A stretch of DNA of 55,874 bases from the NCBI GenBank assembly GCA_902590295.1, contig CACIWH010000002.1:10001-65874 (forward strand), given 5' to 3'. Positions 20,983 to 30,047 of this stretch are shown one piece after another. The DNA is from an uncultured Pelagibacteraceae bacterium (GTDB lineage Bacteria; Pseudomonadota; Alphaproteobacteria; Pelagibacterales; Pelagibacteraceae). The notes under the pieces were generated by a model. That model searched no databases. It saw only the letters and a program-made list of their open reading frames with translations, and was not told the origin of the DNA. Within the stretch, counting starts at the first letter, position 1; each line of letters opens with the position of its first letter. Position numbers and translations under genes: made by a program.

Positions 20983-21725
20983 AATTTCTTGATTTTATAT
21001 TCCATAATTTTTTTTATTTCCACATAATCCTCAACTGTATCAATACCAAAAGACTTATTTTTACTATGTACAACATCAATATTAATACCATTTTCAATAG
21101 CTCTTAACTGTTCAAGTCTATGTTTAATTTCATTCTTGGATTGGCTTAAATTTACAAATTTTTTTAAAATAGATGTTCTAAATTGATATATCCCAATATG
21201 ACCGTAAACATTTTTTTTTGGATGTTTGCATTTTCTTAAAAATTTTTTTGCTCTTGATATTCTTTTATCTTCTATATTGTCTTCAGTAATTACTTTAACA
21301 ATACTTTTATCTATAAAATCATCTTTAGTAATTTTATTTCCAAGTGTACCAATATCTGAATTTTTTGAGATTACATTATTATTTAAATTAACAATATCTT
21401 TGGGATTAATAAAAGGTTCATCTCCTTGAAGGTTAATAATATATTCACAATTGAATTTTTTACTAATTTTTTTATATGCTTCAAATATTCTATCTGTACC
21501 AGTTTTGTGTTTTTTTTTGGTTAAAATAAATTTACCTTTGATTTTTGATATCTCATTAGCAATTTCCTTATCTCCTGTGGCTACATAAACCTTGCCAACT
21601 TTAGACTCTATTGCTCTTTTATAAGCATGCTGAATTATTGATAAATTGCCTATTTTTAGCAAAGGTTTATTAGGAAGACGAGTTGCGCTCAATCTTGACG
21701 GTATTATAATGATAGTTTTAGACAT
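20979..21725 (-). CDS. kdsB: 3-deoxy-manno-octulosonate cytidylyltransferase
   Basis: KdsB activates KDO to CMP-KDO for the lipopolysaccharide inner core. I choose the start at 21725 (MSKTIIIIPSRLSATRLPNK), because the nucleotide-binding IPSRLSATRLPNKPL motif follows immediately; an ATG 33 bases upstream is less likely. The 248-residue product also has INLQGDEPFI and the C-terminal GIDTVEDY element. Together with kdsD, lptC and lptB in this window it supports a lipopolysaccharide outer membrane. Confidence 0.95.
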   Translation of the reverse strand: MSKTIIIIPSRLSATRLPNKPLLKIGNLSIIQHAYKRAIESKVGKVYVATGDKEIANEISKIKGKFILTKKKHKTGTDRIFEAYKKISKKFNCEYIINLQGDEPFINPKDIVNLNNNVISKNSDIGTLGNKITKDDFIDKSIVKVITEDNIEDKRISRAKKFLRKCKHPKKNVYGHIGIYQFRTSILKKFVNLSQSKNEIKHRLEQLRAIENGINIDVVHSKNKSFGIDTVEDYVEIKKIMEYKIKKL

Positions 21726-21819
21726 AAACTTTAAATTTTGTGCGTCTATGAGACGCAAACTTTTTTTTAGTTAGCATTTTTTTCAATTAACATGTTATAC
21801 GTATTTTATACACAGAATA

Positions 21820-22365
21820 ATGGACTCGTTTGAAATAAACAAAATTATTGCTTCAATACTACTCGTAGCACTATTAATAATTGGTATTAGTAAAATTTCA
21901 AATATCATATTTAAAGTAGATAAATTAGATAGTTCTGCTTATAAAGTAGAGCTTCCTGATGATGGTGCCAAACAGATAAGTAAGGAGAACACCATGAAAA
22001 CTGATGATAAAGTTGATATCTCAGCTCTTATGGCGTTAGGTGATATTGCGCATGGTGAAAAGGTTTTTAAAAAATGTTCAGCTTGTCATTCAATTGAGGC
22101 CGGTGGAGGTAATAAAATCGGACCAGCATTATATAATGTGGTAGGTAGAAAAATTGCAGCTGTGGGAGATTATAAATATTCAAAAGCATTAGTCGAATAC
22201 AAAAAAAATTGGTCTTTTGAAGAGCTTAACGGTTTTTTAATAAAACCCCAAAAATGGATCAAAGGTACAAAAATGGCTTACGCTGGATTAAGAAAAGAAA
22301 AAGATAGAGCTTCAGTTATTTTATATCTAAATAAATATTCAGATAATCCATTACCTTTACCTTAA
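21820..22365 (+). CDS. cycM: Membrane-anchored class I cytochrome c (CycM type)
   Basis: A 181-residue protein with an uncleaved N-terminal membrane segment (about 8-31), a short linker and a cytochrome c domain. Heme binding is CSACH at 86-90, and the distal ligand methionine lies in GTKMAYAG near residue 159. The GPALYNVVGR block is typical of alphaproteobacterial and mitochondrial cytochrome c. CycM-type proteins pass electrons from the bc1 complex to cytochrome oxidase in the periplasm. It stands alone, divergent from kdsB, and converges with argF (9-base overlap). Confidence 0.9.
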   Translation: MDSFEINKIIASILLVALLIIGISKISNIIFKVDKLDSSAYKVELPDDGAKQISKENTMKTDDKVDISALMALGDIAHGEKVFKKCSACHSIEAGGGNKIGPALYNVVGRKIAAVGDYKYSKALVEYKKNWSFEELNGFLIKPQKWIKGTKMAYAGLRKEKDRASVILYLNKYSDNPLPLP

Positions 22366-23286
22366 TTTTCCAAAACAATATAATAATATACTTTTTTGAA
22401 CGTGAACCCTATTTGAGGCTTGTTGCCAAACGCAAGATCTCTTACCTAAAAAAATTTCATCCGTAACTTCATTACCACGAGGTAAGCAATGTAAAAAAAT
22501 ACAATCTTTTTTTGCATAACTAAATAATTTCTTGTCAATTTTAAAGTTTTTAAATTCTTTTAATTTGTTTTTTTTATCAACTTTATCATTAAGAGATATA
22601 ACCTTATCAGAAAATATTACATCAGCATTTAAAGCTGCTTTTTTAGGGTCTTCGTAAATATAAATTTTTTTCTTATTTTTTTTAACCCAATTTAAAACAT
22701 CTAAACTTGGTTTAAACTTTTTAGGACAGCCTATTCGCAACTTAAATGAAAATTTTACGGAGGCTGCAATTAAACTATTTAAAACATTATTTGAATCTCC
22801 AATCCAGCAGATATCTAAATTTGAAATAGATTTTTTTTTAATTTCTTCAACTGTGAAGATATCTGATAGTACTTGGGTTGGATGAGACGATGGACTTAAA
22901 CCATTAATTACTGGAATTGATAAATATTTTTTGAAATTTTCTACTTTTTCATCATCATCAGTTCTGAGCATAAATCCATCACCATAGGTAGACAAAATTT
23001 TAGCTGTATCTGCTATACTTTCTCCCCCTTGTCCAAGATGTAGTTCGTTTGATCTTAAAGTAATTGTGCCACCACCCAATTGTTTTATTGCTAAATAAAA
23101 ACTTAGTCGAGTTCTTAAACTCGGTTTTTCAAACATCTGTACTAATATTTTACCTTTGAGAGGAGATCCTTTGTCGACTTCCAATGTATTTAATGACTTT
23201 CTTAAATTTTTTCTTTTTTTAGCGTCCAAGATAATTTTTCTAAGATCTTTGGTTTTGATATCTTTTAAATTTATAAAATGATTCAT
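22357..23286 (-). CDS. argF: Ornithine carbamoyltransferase
   Basis: OTCase makes citrulline from ornithine and carbamoyl phosphate. The chosen start (MNHFINLKDIK) lies 1 base after the argD stop and gives 309 residues, the family length; an ATG 15 bases upstream would sit inside argD. Carbamoyl-phosphate binding SLRTRLSF, the central HPTQVLSDI and the ornithine site HCLPRGNEVTDEIF are all present. It is the last gene of the permease-argD-argF unit. Confidence 0.96.
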   Translation of the reverse strand: MNHFINLKDIKTKDLRKIILDAKKRKNLRKSLNTLEVDKGSPLKGKILVQMFEKPSLRTRLSFYLAIKQLGGGTITLRSNELHLGQGGESIADTAKILSTYGDGFMLRTDDDEKVENFKKYLSIPVINGLSPSSHPTQVLSDIFTVEEIKKKSISNLDICWIGDSNNVLNSLIAASVKFSFKLRIGCPKKFKPSLDVLNWVKKNKKKIYIYEDPKKAALNADVIFSDKVISLNDKVDKKNKLKEFKNFKIDKKLFSYAKKDCIFLHCLPRGNEVTDEIFLGKRSCVWQQASNRVHVQKSILLYCFGKLR

Positions 23287-23287
23287 C

Positions 23288-24454
23288 TTACTTAAGATCA
23301 TTACAAACTTTGGAGATGATTTTTACTGCAACGTCTATTTCTTTTTTTTTGACATTTAAAGGGGGTAATATTCGAATAACATTCTCAGCAGCACGAATAG
23401 TTAATAATCTATAGTCCATTAGTTTTTTTATAAATAAATTTGGGTTATTATGAAGTTGAATACCAATCAATAGTCCTCTTCCTCTTATTTCTTTTATAAT
23501 ATCTGGGTGTTTAGATTTAATTCTATTTAATTTTTCTAAAAAATATTTAGACAATTTTTTTATGTTATTTAAAAAACTTTTCTTTGAAACTATATCCATA
23601 ACTGTATTGCCAACAGTCATAGCTAAAGGATTTCCTCCGAAGGTTGAGCCATGAGAGCCAGCCGTCATGCCTGATGCAACTTTTTTGTTCATTAAAACTG
23701 CTCCTATTGGAAATCCACCTCCAATTCCTTTAGCAATTGGAACAATGTCTGGTTTTACCTTGGATTTTTCAAAAGCAAAAAAATCACCAGATCTTGCTAC
23801 TCCACATTGTACTTCATCAAGAATTAATAAGATTTTTTTTTTATTGCACAGTTGTCTTAATTCTCTCAAACACCAATCGGGTATTACTTTAATTCCTCCT
23901 TCTCCCATGACAGTTTCCACCATTATTGCGGCAGTATTCTTATTTATTTTTTTTTTTAAAGAATCGTGATTTCCAAATCTAAAATGGTCAAAACCTGGTA
24001 TTTTAGGACCAAATCCTTCTGTCATTTTTTTTGATCCACTAGCAAAAATTGCAGCCAATGTTCTTCCATGAAATGAATTCTTTACACATAATATTCTATT
24101 TTTTTTTGGTTTTCCTATTGAATAAAAATATCTTCTCGCAACTTTAACAGCTGCCTCTGTTGCCTCCGCGCCACTATTTTGAAACATTACAAAATCTGCA
24201 AAAGTTTTTTTACATAACTTTTCAGCAAGTTTTTCACCCTCAGGAATTTGAAAAGCATTTGAAACATGCCATAGTTTTCGGGATTGATTTTTTATGGTTT
24301 TTACAAGTTTTGGATGTGAATGACCCAAAGAATTTACTGCAATACCTTGGACAAAGTCTAGATACTTTTTGTTTTCAGAAGAAAATAAGTAACTTCCCTT
24401 TCCAAATTTAAAAGAAATTTTTTTTCTATTATAGTTTTTTGCCAAATAGCTCAT
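23288..24454 (-). CDS. argD: Acetylornithine aminotransferase
   Basis: This 388-residue class III PLP aminotransferase interconverts N-acetylglutamate semialdehyde and N-acetylornithine, and may also act in lysine synthesis as a succinyldiaminopimelate aminotransferase. The PLP-binding lysine lies in IVPIAKGIGGGFPIGA near residue 240. The ILDEVQCGVARSG and HGSTFGGNPLA blocks are also present. Its start overlaps the permease stop by 4 bases and argF follows 1 base later. Confidence 0.95.
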   Translation of the reverse strand: MSYLAKNYNRKKISFKFGKGSYLFSSENKKYLDFVQGIAVNSLGHSHPKLVKTIKNQSRKLWHVSNAFQIPEGEKLAEKLCKKTFADFVMFQNSGAEATEAAVKVARRYFYSIGKPKKNRILCVKNSFHGRTLAAIFASGSKKMTEGFGPKIPGFDHFRFGNHDSLKKKINKNTAAIMVETVMGEGGIKVIPDWCLRELRQLCNKKKILLILDEVQCGVARSGDFFAFEKSKVKPDIVPIAKGIGGGFPIGAVLMNKKVASGMTAGSHGSTFGGNPLAMTVGNTVMDIVSKKSFLNNIKKLSKYFLEKLNRIKSKHPDIIKEIRGRGLLIGIQLHNNPNLFIKKLMDYRLLTIRAAENVIRILPPLNVKKKEIDVAVKIISKVCNDLK

Positions 24455-25263
24455 GTCTTTATTTTATATCCTATTTTATACAAATAATAAGCAGTCCACC
24501 ACAAAAGTAAATTTAGAATTAATAAGTAAATTACCCCAAACGTTGTGGATCCATCACTTATACCAATCATCGAAAACCTCAAACCATCTATCATATGAAA
24601 AAAGGGATTATAAAAACTCATTTCTTTTAGTAATTCTGGAAGTCTATCAATTGAATAAAATGTTCCTGATAAAAAAGATAAAGGCACTATTACAAAATTA
24701 GTGACGGTGGCCATGTTGTCGTATCTATCGGCCCATAAGCCAGCTATAAAACCCAAAGATCCCATAAAAAATGAAGAAAATAATAAGTAAATTATGAAAT
24801 AGTAATAATTTAAAACTGTTATATCTACAAAAAGATTAAAACAAACAATTGATACAAAGCAAATTATAAAAGCTCTTGTAACTGAGGCAAAAATGATTGC
24901 TAAGGTAACTTCTCCTGCAGACAATGGGCTTCCAATTAAATCAATTATATTTCCCATCATTTTACCTCCTAATATTGAGGATGATGAGTGGGAAAAAGAT
25001 TGTTGAATTACTTGCATAGAGATTAGTCCAGGAGCTAAAAACTCAATAAAAGGTAAACCTAAAACTTCGCCTCTAACTTCTCCTAAAGCAATCGATATTA
25101 CAATCAAAAATAGAATTCCTGTTAACATTGGGCCTAATATTGTTTGCCCTGACACAATTAAAAATCGTAAAGTTTCTTTTTTATATAAAGAACAAAAACC
25201 TATCCAATTTATTAATCCAAATCTTCTTTTTCCAATTTTGTATTTATTATTCAATTCAACCAT
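24451..25263 (-). CDS. ABC-2 type transporter permease
   Basis: A 270-residue integral membrane protein with about six transmembrane segments and the ABC-2 (NodJ/YadH-like) pattern. Supporting features are an N-terminal cytoplasmic region, a GEVRGEVLGLPFIEFLAPGL segment and the late NFVIVPLSFLSGTFYSIDRLP. Such permeases export polysaccharides, lipids or drugs together with an ATPase. No ATPase gene lies next to it; instead argD overlaps its 3' end by 4 bases. The substrate is unknown. Confidence 0.85.
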   Translation of the reverse strand: MVELNNKYKIGKRRFGLINWIGFCSLYKKETLRFLIVSGQTILGPMLTGILFLIVISIALGEVRGEVLGLPFIEFLAPGLISMQVIQQSFSHSSSSILGGKMMGNIIDLIGSPLSAGEVTLAIIFASVTRAFIICFVSIVCFNLFVDITVLNYYYFIIYLLFSSFFMGSLGFIAGLWADRYDNMATVTNFVIVPLSFLSGTFYSIDRLPELLKEMSFYNPFFHMIDGLRFSMIGISDGSTTFGVIYLLILNLLLWWTAYYLYKIGYKIKT

Positions 25264-25385
25264 AAATATAATTCTTAATAATTTAAAAAAACTGTTAGGA
25301 AATAAAATAATCTGCTTGTTAAAAAATTAAATATATTTATGCTATATATTGTATTTAATAAAAATTAAATAACAAAATATAGTTT

Positions 25386-25874
25386 ATGAGCTGGACAGAC
25401 GAAAAAGTCGCTAAATTAAAAGAACTCTGGGGCAAGGGTAATACGGCAAGTCAAATAGCAGAAATATTAGGAGGAGTTAGCAGGAATGCAGTGATTGGAA
25501 AGGCACACAGATTAAATTTATCTGGAAAAATTATTACAAAAAAAGGATCTACTAATCAGGATAATCATAAAACAAAAAACCTAAATATTAAAAAAACAAG
25601 GAGAGGAAAATTTAAATCTTTAGTAATAGAAAAAGATTTTGAACCAGAAAATCCAAAACAACTTGAGGAGCTTGATGAAAACTCATGCAAATGGCCGATA
25701 GGTCACCCAAATGAAGAAAATTTTTATTTTTGTGGAAGAACTTCTTTAAAAGACTTTTCTTATTGCAAGTTACATTTGCTTTATGCATTTCAGCCTAAAA
25801 ATAAAAAAGAGGAAATTGTTGATAAAGACAGTGAAGTTCCAAAATTTATACAGAAAAAAATAAAATCAGCTTAA
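25386..25874 (+). CDS. gcrA: GcrA family cell-cycle regulator
   Basis: GcrA is an alphaproteobacterial transcription factor that binds the RNA polymerase sigma-70 domain and senses GANTC methylation made by CcrM. The 162-residue protein has the diagnostic N-terminus starting MSWTDEKVAKLKELWGKG, a helix-turn-helix (about 18-45) and the C-terminal Cys-rich CKWPIGHP and FYFCGRTS segments. No GANTC sites are obvious in its own short upstream region. The gene is divergent from the ABC-2 permease. Confidence 0.92.
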   Translation: MSWTDEKVAKLKELWGKGNTASQIAEILGGVSRNAVIGKAHRLNLSGKIITKKGSTNQDNHKTKNLNIKKTRRGKFKSLVIEKDFEPENPKQLEELDENSCKWPIGHPNEENFYFCGRTSLKDFSYCKLHLLYAFQPKNKKEEIVDKDSEVPKFIQKKIKSA

Positions 25875-25976
25875 CAATTTTCTTTTTTGCAGAGCTAAAT
25901 TTTTTCTTATTAATTGTTCCATCTTCATAGAGTTTTTTTAATTTTTTTAACTATTTATAAATATAATTGTTTGAAT

Positions 25977-26108
25977 TTAATTTTTTCTACTTTTTTTTGT
26001 TTTATTCAATTTTTTTGCTTCAACTCCTATTTTTAAACCTTGTATGGCAAGATACAAAATATAAAATAATATTAAAGCTACTAATATATATATAATCCAA
26101 GATATCAT
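25977..26108 (-). CDS. Small single-pass membrane protein, 43 residues
   Basis: This short minus-strand ORF starts with ATG at 26106-26108, overlapping the stop of the NDUFA9-like gene as ATGA. It encodes one strong hydrophobic segment (about residues 3-23, WIIYILVALILFYILYLA) followed by a Lys-rich tail (KKLNKTKKSRKN). The coupling, the clean membrane-segment-plus-basic-tail topology and the lack of any better use of this DNA support a real gene. No family is recognised. Its partner gene suggests a membrane or respiratory-complex context, which is inference. Confidence 0.6.
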   Translation of the reverse strand: MISWIIYILVALILFYILYLAIQGLKIGVEAKKLNKTKKSRKN

Positions 26109-27067
26109 AATTGAGATTTAGTTTTTTTCTTTGAATATTCTCCAGCTTCTTTCCACATATGACAATATTTTTCGACTTCATCATCAAATTTTAAATTGAA
26201 ATTTTTACCAATATTAAAGTTTGTTTTATATTTTCCTGATGGAATATTATCATAGAAAAGTAATTTAATTTGATCTCTTGTAATTAATGGTTTAGGCAAG
26301 AATTGAAAGAATGTTGCCATGATATTAGCTATAAATATTGGCATTGGGATAAAAAATCTTTTTTTATTAATTAATATTAATAATTTTTGAATAATCTCTT
26401 TAAAGGTCATCTCCTCAGGGCCAACACATTCAATAGTTTTTTCACTAGTATCATTTTCTATTAAGTCTAAAATCAAATTGCATATTTCAGTACAATGTAA
26501 GGGCATAAATTTTGTTTTTCCTCCATAGTATAGAGGGAAAATCGGTAACAAATTTAATAATCCCATTAACATTGTTGTAAAATTATCATCAACCGAATAA
26601 ACAATAGATGGTTTTAATATAATTGTTTCTCGGAAGTTATTACGTACTGCATTTTCACCTTTAATTTTACTTACCGCATAATTCGAGTCTTTTGCATTTT
26701 CTATACCTAGGGCTGAAAGATGAATAAATTTGCTTACTTTATATTTTTCACAAAGAGCTGAAATTATACTTGGAAATTTTTCATGAATATTTAGAAAATT
26801 GCTTGAACTTTTCTCAAATAATATTCCAATCAAGTTAATACAAACATCCGACTTCTTTATTAATTCTTCAAGCTTTGGAATATCGAATATGTTTGCTTCA
26901 ACAATATCTAAATATCCGGGGTTTGCTTGAGTTTTTAATATATAACCTTTTTGGTGCAAGTTTCTTGTGACAGCGGTCACTTTTAAATTATTTTTGGTCA
27001 GTCTTCTTATTAAGTTTCGACCAATTTGACCGCTTGCGCCAAAAATTAGACAATTTTTTGGTTTCAT
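26105..27067 (-). CDS. NAD(P)-binding protein, complex I NDUFA9-like
   Basis: A 320-residue atypical short-chain dehydrogenase with the Rossmann motif GASGQIGRNLIRR near residue 9. Downstream is the KFIHLSALGIENAKDSNYAVSKIKGE block and the REINPSIVYS-like LKPSIVYSVDDNF, typical of the NDUFA9/NuoE-associated subfamily in Alphaproteobacteria and mitochondria. The start at 27067 (MKPKNCLIFGAS) is preferred because the upstream ATG at 27103 lies across the divergent rnd start. It probably is an accessory protein of respiratory complex I, but a general epimerase role is not excluded. Confidence 0.8.
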   Translation of the reverse strand: MKPKNCLIFGASGQIGRNLIRRLTKNNLKVTAVTRNLHQKGYILKTQANPGYLDIVEANIFDIPKLEELIKKSDVCINLIGILFEKSSSNFLNIHEKFPSIISALCEKYKVSKFIHLSALGIENAKDSNYAVSKIKGENAVRNNFRETIILKPSIVYSVDDNFTTMLMGLLNLLPIFPLYYGGKTKFMPLHCTEICNLILDLIENDTSEKTIECVGPEEMTFKEIIQKLLILINKKRFFIPMPIFIANIMATFFQFLPKPLITRDQIKLLFYDNIPSGKYKTNFNIGKNFNLKFDDEVEKYCHMWKEAGEYSKKKTKSQL

Positions 27068-27092
27068 ATATATATTATGTATTAATAATTTT

Positions 27093-27698
27093 ATGGATAT
27101 CAAACTTCACAAAAAAGATTTACCAAAAGATTTAGAATTTAGCAATAAGATTGCAATAGACTGTGAGTTTATGGGTTTAAATTTTTTAAGAGACAAATTA
27201 TGTTTAGTTCAAATTTCCTCAGGTAATTCAGACGCTCATATTATTCAATTAGATAGAGCTAAATATGATGCACCTAATCTAAAAAAACTTTTGTCAAACG
27301 ACTCCATAACAAAGATATTTCATTATGCACGTGCGGACTTAGTATTTATAAAAAAATATTTAAAAATTGATGTTAATAATATTGAAGATACAAAATTACA
27401 GTCTAAATTAATCAGAAAATATACTGACAAACATGGTTTGAAAGATTTAGTTAAAGAATTTATTGGAGTAGACATAAGTAAACAATATCAAACATCAGAT
27501 TTTGGGGGCGAATTGTCTTCTGCACAAATTAAATATTGTGCAAATGATGTTTTGTATTTGCACAAAATAAATGATGCATTAAATAAAATGTTGATAAGAG
27601 AAAATAGAATTAATCTTTATAAAGATTGTTTAAAGTATTTGAATACAAGGGTAAATTTAGATTTAGAATGTTTCCCTGATGATATTTGGTCACACTAA
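27093..27698 (+). CDS. rnd: Ribonuclease D-like 3'-5' exonuclease
   Basis: A 201-residue DEDDy exonuclease. The catalytic acids appear in IDCEFMGL (D-x-E), in FHYARADLVFI and in the late CANDVLYLHKIND block with Tyr. It is the compact form found in many Alphaproteobacteria, lacking the C-terminal HRDC domain of E. coli RNase D (about 375 residues). It probably trims tRNA or other structured RNA 3' ends. Its TAA stop shares its last base with the start of kdsD (TAATG). Confidence 0.88.
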   Translation: MDIKLHKKDLPKDLEFSNKIAIDCEFMGLNFLRDKLCLVQISSGNSDAHIIQLDRAKYDAPNLKKLLSNDSITKIFHYARADLVFIKKYLKIDVNNIEDTKLQSKLIRKYTDKHGLKDLVKEFIGVDISKQYQTSDFGGELSSAQIKYCANDVLYLHKINDALNKMLIRENRINLYKDCLKYLNTRVNLDLECFPDDIWSH

Positions 27699-28678
27699 TG
27701 TATAAAAATAAATTTAAAAAAATAGCCCAGGATGTAATCTTATCTGAAATAAAATCTTTAAATAAATTGAGAACATCTATCGATAAAAACTTCAGTAAAG
27801 TAATTGAAGCTATTCTCAATTGTAAAAAAGGTAAGGTGATATTATCTGGAGTTGGTAAATCGGGTATTATAGCAAAAAAAATATCTTCTACACTCTCCTC
27901 GGTTGGTACACCTTCCTTCTTTGTTGATGCAAGTTCGTGCTCTCATGGCGACTTAGGTCAAATAAGTTCAAACGATGTGCTAATTTTAATTAGTAACAGC
28001 GGTGAGTCTGCGGAATTAAAAAATATCATACAACATGCTAATAGAAATAAAAATATTACTTTAATAGGAATAGTCTCAAAAAAAAATTCATTACTTTACA
28101 AAAATTCAGATATAAAATTTTTGTTACCAGAAGCTAAAGAAGCTGGACCTGGTAATATAGTTCCTACATCATCAACTATAATGCAGCTTGCCATAGGAGA
28201 TGCGATAGCTATATCAACAATGAAACACAAAAATTTTGGTGAAAAAGATTTCAAAAAGTTTCATCCCTCTGGGAGCATTGGTGCTAAACTTAAAACCGTT
28301 GAAGATCTAATGTTAAAAGGTAAAAAGATTCCATTTATTAATGAAAATATCAAAATGAAAGCAGCATTAAAATTCATAACAAAAAAAAAACTTGGAGTGT
28401 TAATTGTTCAAAATAATTCTAAATTAACTAAAGGTATTATAACAGATGGACAAATCAGAAGAATAAATCAAAAAAAAGGAAATTTAAGTAATCTTAAAGT
28501 AAAGGATGTTATGACAAAAAATCCTATATCAGTAGATAAAGAAGTATTAGCAGCTAGGGCTTTGTCGTTAATGAATTTAAAAAGAATAACTTCACTTTGT
28601 GTGCACAAAGATAAAAAAAAATATAAAACAATCGGAGTAGTTCATATTCACAACATTCTCGAAAGTAACATTCAATAA
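27698..28678 (+). CDS. kdsD: Arabinose-5-phosphate isomerase (KpsF/GutQ family)
   Basis: This enzyme converts ribulose-5-phosphate to arabinose-5-phosphate, the precursor of KDO. The 326-residue protein has an SIS domain (about 35-170, with ILSGVGKSGIIAKKI, SCSHGDLG and SNSGESAE) and two CBS domains (about 205-325). The ATG at 27698 is preferred; a TTG 12 bases upstream is possible. lptC follows after 1 base, as in the classical kdsD-lptC-lptA-lptB group, but lptA is missing here. Confidence 0.93.
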   Translation: MYKNKFKKIAQDVILSEIKSLNKLRTSIDKNFSKVIEAILNCKKGKVILSGVGKSGIIAKKISSTLSSVGTPSFFVDASSCSHGDLGQISSNDVLILISNSGESAELKNIIQHANRNKNITLIGIVSKKNSLLYKNSDIKFLLPEAKEAGPGNIVPTSSTIMQLAIGDAIAISTMKHKNFGEKDFKKFHPSGSIGAKLKTVEDLMLKGKKIPFINENIKMKAALKFITKKKLGVLIVQNNSKLTKGIITDGQIRRINQKKGNLSNLKVKDVMTKNPISVDKEVLAARALSLMNLKRITSLCVHKDKKKYKTIGVVHIHNILESNIQ

Positions 28679-28679
28679 G

Positions 28680-29279
28680 ATGGGTAAAAAAATATTTATT
28701 CAAATTTTTATTATTTTCTTAATATTTTTTATTATATCAATTGTTTATATGTATTACTTTAAAGGCTCAAATCTAAAACCCAATATAGAAGGTGCCAAAA
28801 ATGAAGAAATTAACCTCACTAAAGAATCTGAAGATTTGATTACTGAAATGTTTTATTTTTCAGAAGACAATAAAGGCAATAGATATGAAATTAAATCAAA
28901 ATATGGAGTTATTAATCCTGATAAATCAAATCTGATAATTATGGACAAAGTAACTGCTGAAATTTTTTTATTGAATGGGGAAAAAATATTTATCAGCTCT
29001 AATAAAGCTGAGTATAATGACAACAATAATGATACAACTTTTAGCGGTTCAGTAAGAATGTTTTATAAGGATCATAAAATAAGCTCTGAAAAAATGGATT
29101 TATCTTTTGAGAACCAAACTGCAATTTTATATAATAAGGTAAATTATAGAAGTAGTATATCAGATTTAAGTGCTGATAAATTTTTTTTGGATTTTTTAAA
29201 TAAAAAATCTAAAATTCAAATGATTGATGAAAATAAAAATGTTTTAGTTAGGAGTACGATAAATAATGGCAATAATTAA
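28680..29279 (+). CDS. lptC: LPS export protein LptC
   Basis: A 199-residue protein with one N-terminal transmembrane segment (about 5-25) and a periplasmic beta-rich domain of the LptC/LptA jellyroll type (about 45-190). LptC couples the LptBFG ABC transporter to the periplasmic LptA bridge. Its identity rests on the topology, the ISSNKAEYNDNNNDTTFSGSV-type repeats and its place between kdsD and lptB. It overlaps lptB by 14 bases. No lptA lies in the expected position. Confidence 0.85.
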   Translation: MGKKIFIQIFIIFLIFFIISIVYMYYFKGSNLKPNIEGAKNEEINLTKESEDLITEMFYFSEDNKGNRYEIKSKYGVINPDKSNLIIMDKVTAEIFLLNGEKIFISSNKAEYNDNNNDTTFSGSVRMFYKDHKISSEKMDLSFENQTAILYNKVNYRSSISDLSADKFFLDFLNKKSKIQMIDENKNVLVRSTINNGNN

Positions 29280-30042
29280 AAAATTCCGAATTAAAAGTTT
29301 TAAACAAAAAAAGACTATACTAAAATTGCAAAATATAAGTTTATCTTTCCAAAAAAGACAAATACTAGAAAATATTAGTTTCGAAATTAATCAGGGAGAA
29401 ATTTTTGGAATGTTAGGACCAAATGGTGTTGGAAAATCGACAATTTTTAACTTAATAACAGGTTTAGTAAAACCTGATAATGGAGAAATTATTATAAAGG
29501 ATGAGAAGGTAAATGATTATCCAATTTTTTTAAGGACAGCAAGATTTAATATTGGGTATGTACCACAATACGGTGGCTATTTTTATGATATGACATTATT
29601 TGAGAACTTAAAAGCTGTAGCTGAAATTTTGTTGAACGATCCAAGAAAAAGAGCAGAGAAAATTAATTACTTGATATCTAAATTTGACTTAAGTCAAATT
29701 AGAGATATTAAAGCAAAATTTTTATCTGGTGGTCAAAAAAAAAAGTTAGTTATTGCAATGGCCTTGTTGGGAGACCCAGAATTACTTTTGCTTGATGAAT
29801 GCTTTGCAGCTTTAGACGTGATGACAATCAAAATGTTACAGCAGATTATCGTAAATCTGCAATTTGAAAACAATATTACTATATGTATTTGCGATCATCA
29901 GGCTAGAGACTTATTAACTTGTGTTGATGTAGCAATGGTACTTTCAGAGGGCAAAGTTATCGCAAAAGGTACACCGTCTGAACTCATAAAAAATCAAAGT
30001 GCTAAAACAGCTTATTTTGGTGACTCTTTTAAGTTTAATTAG
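29266..30042 (+). CDS. lptB: LPS export ABC transporter ATPase LptB
   Basis: LptB powers extraction of lipopolysaccharide from the inner membrane. The 258-residue ATPase has Walker A GPNGVGKST, signature LSGGQ, Walker B LLLLDECFAALD (with Cys where most have Pro) and the switch ICDHQARD. The N-terminus is about 15 residues longer than E. coli LptB (241 residues). It follows lptC directly and is followed by aroA after 5 bases; the rpoN and hpf genes that often come next are absent. Confidence 0.92.
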   Translation: MAIIKKFRIKSFKQKKTILKLQNISLSFQKRQILENISFEINQGEIFGMLGPNGVGKSTIFNLITGLVKPDNGEIIIKDEKVNDYPIFLRTARFNIGYVPQYGGYFYDMTLFENLKAVAEILLNDPRKRAEKINYLISKFDLSQIRDIKAKFLSGGQKKKLVIAMALLGDPELLLLDECFAALDVMTIKMLQQIIVNLQFENNITICICDHQARDLLTCVDVAMVLSEGKVIAKGTPSELIKNQSAKTAYFGDSFKFN

Positions 30043-30047
30043 ATTTA

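Noticed and set aside
23667..24701. Plus-strand ORFs of 82-100 codons opposite argD and the permease
   Set aside because: They are antisense shadows of well-supported genes with low-complexity composition.
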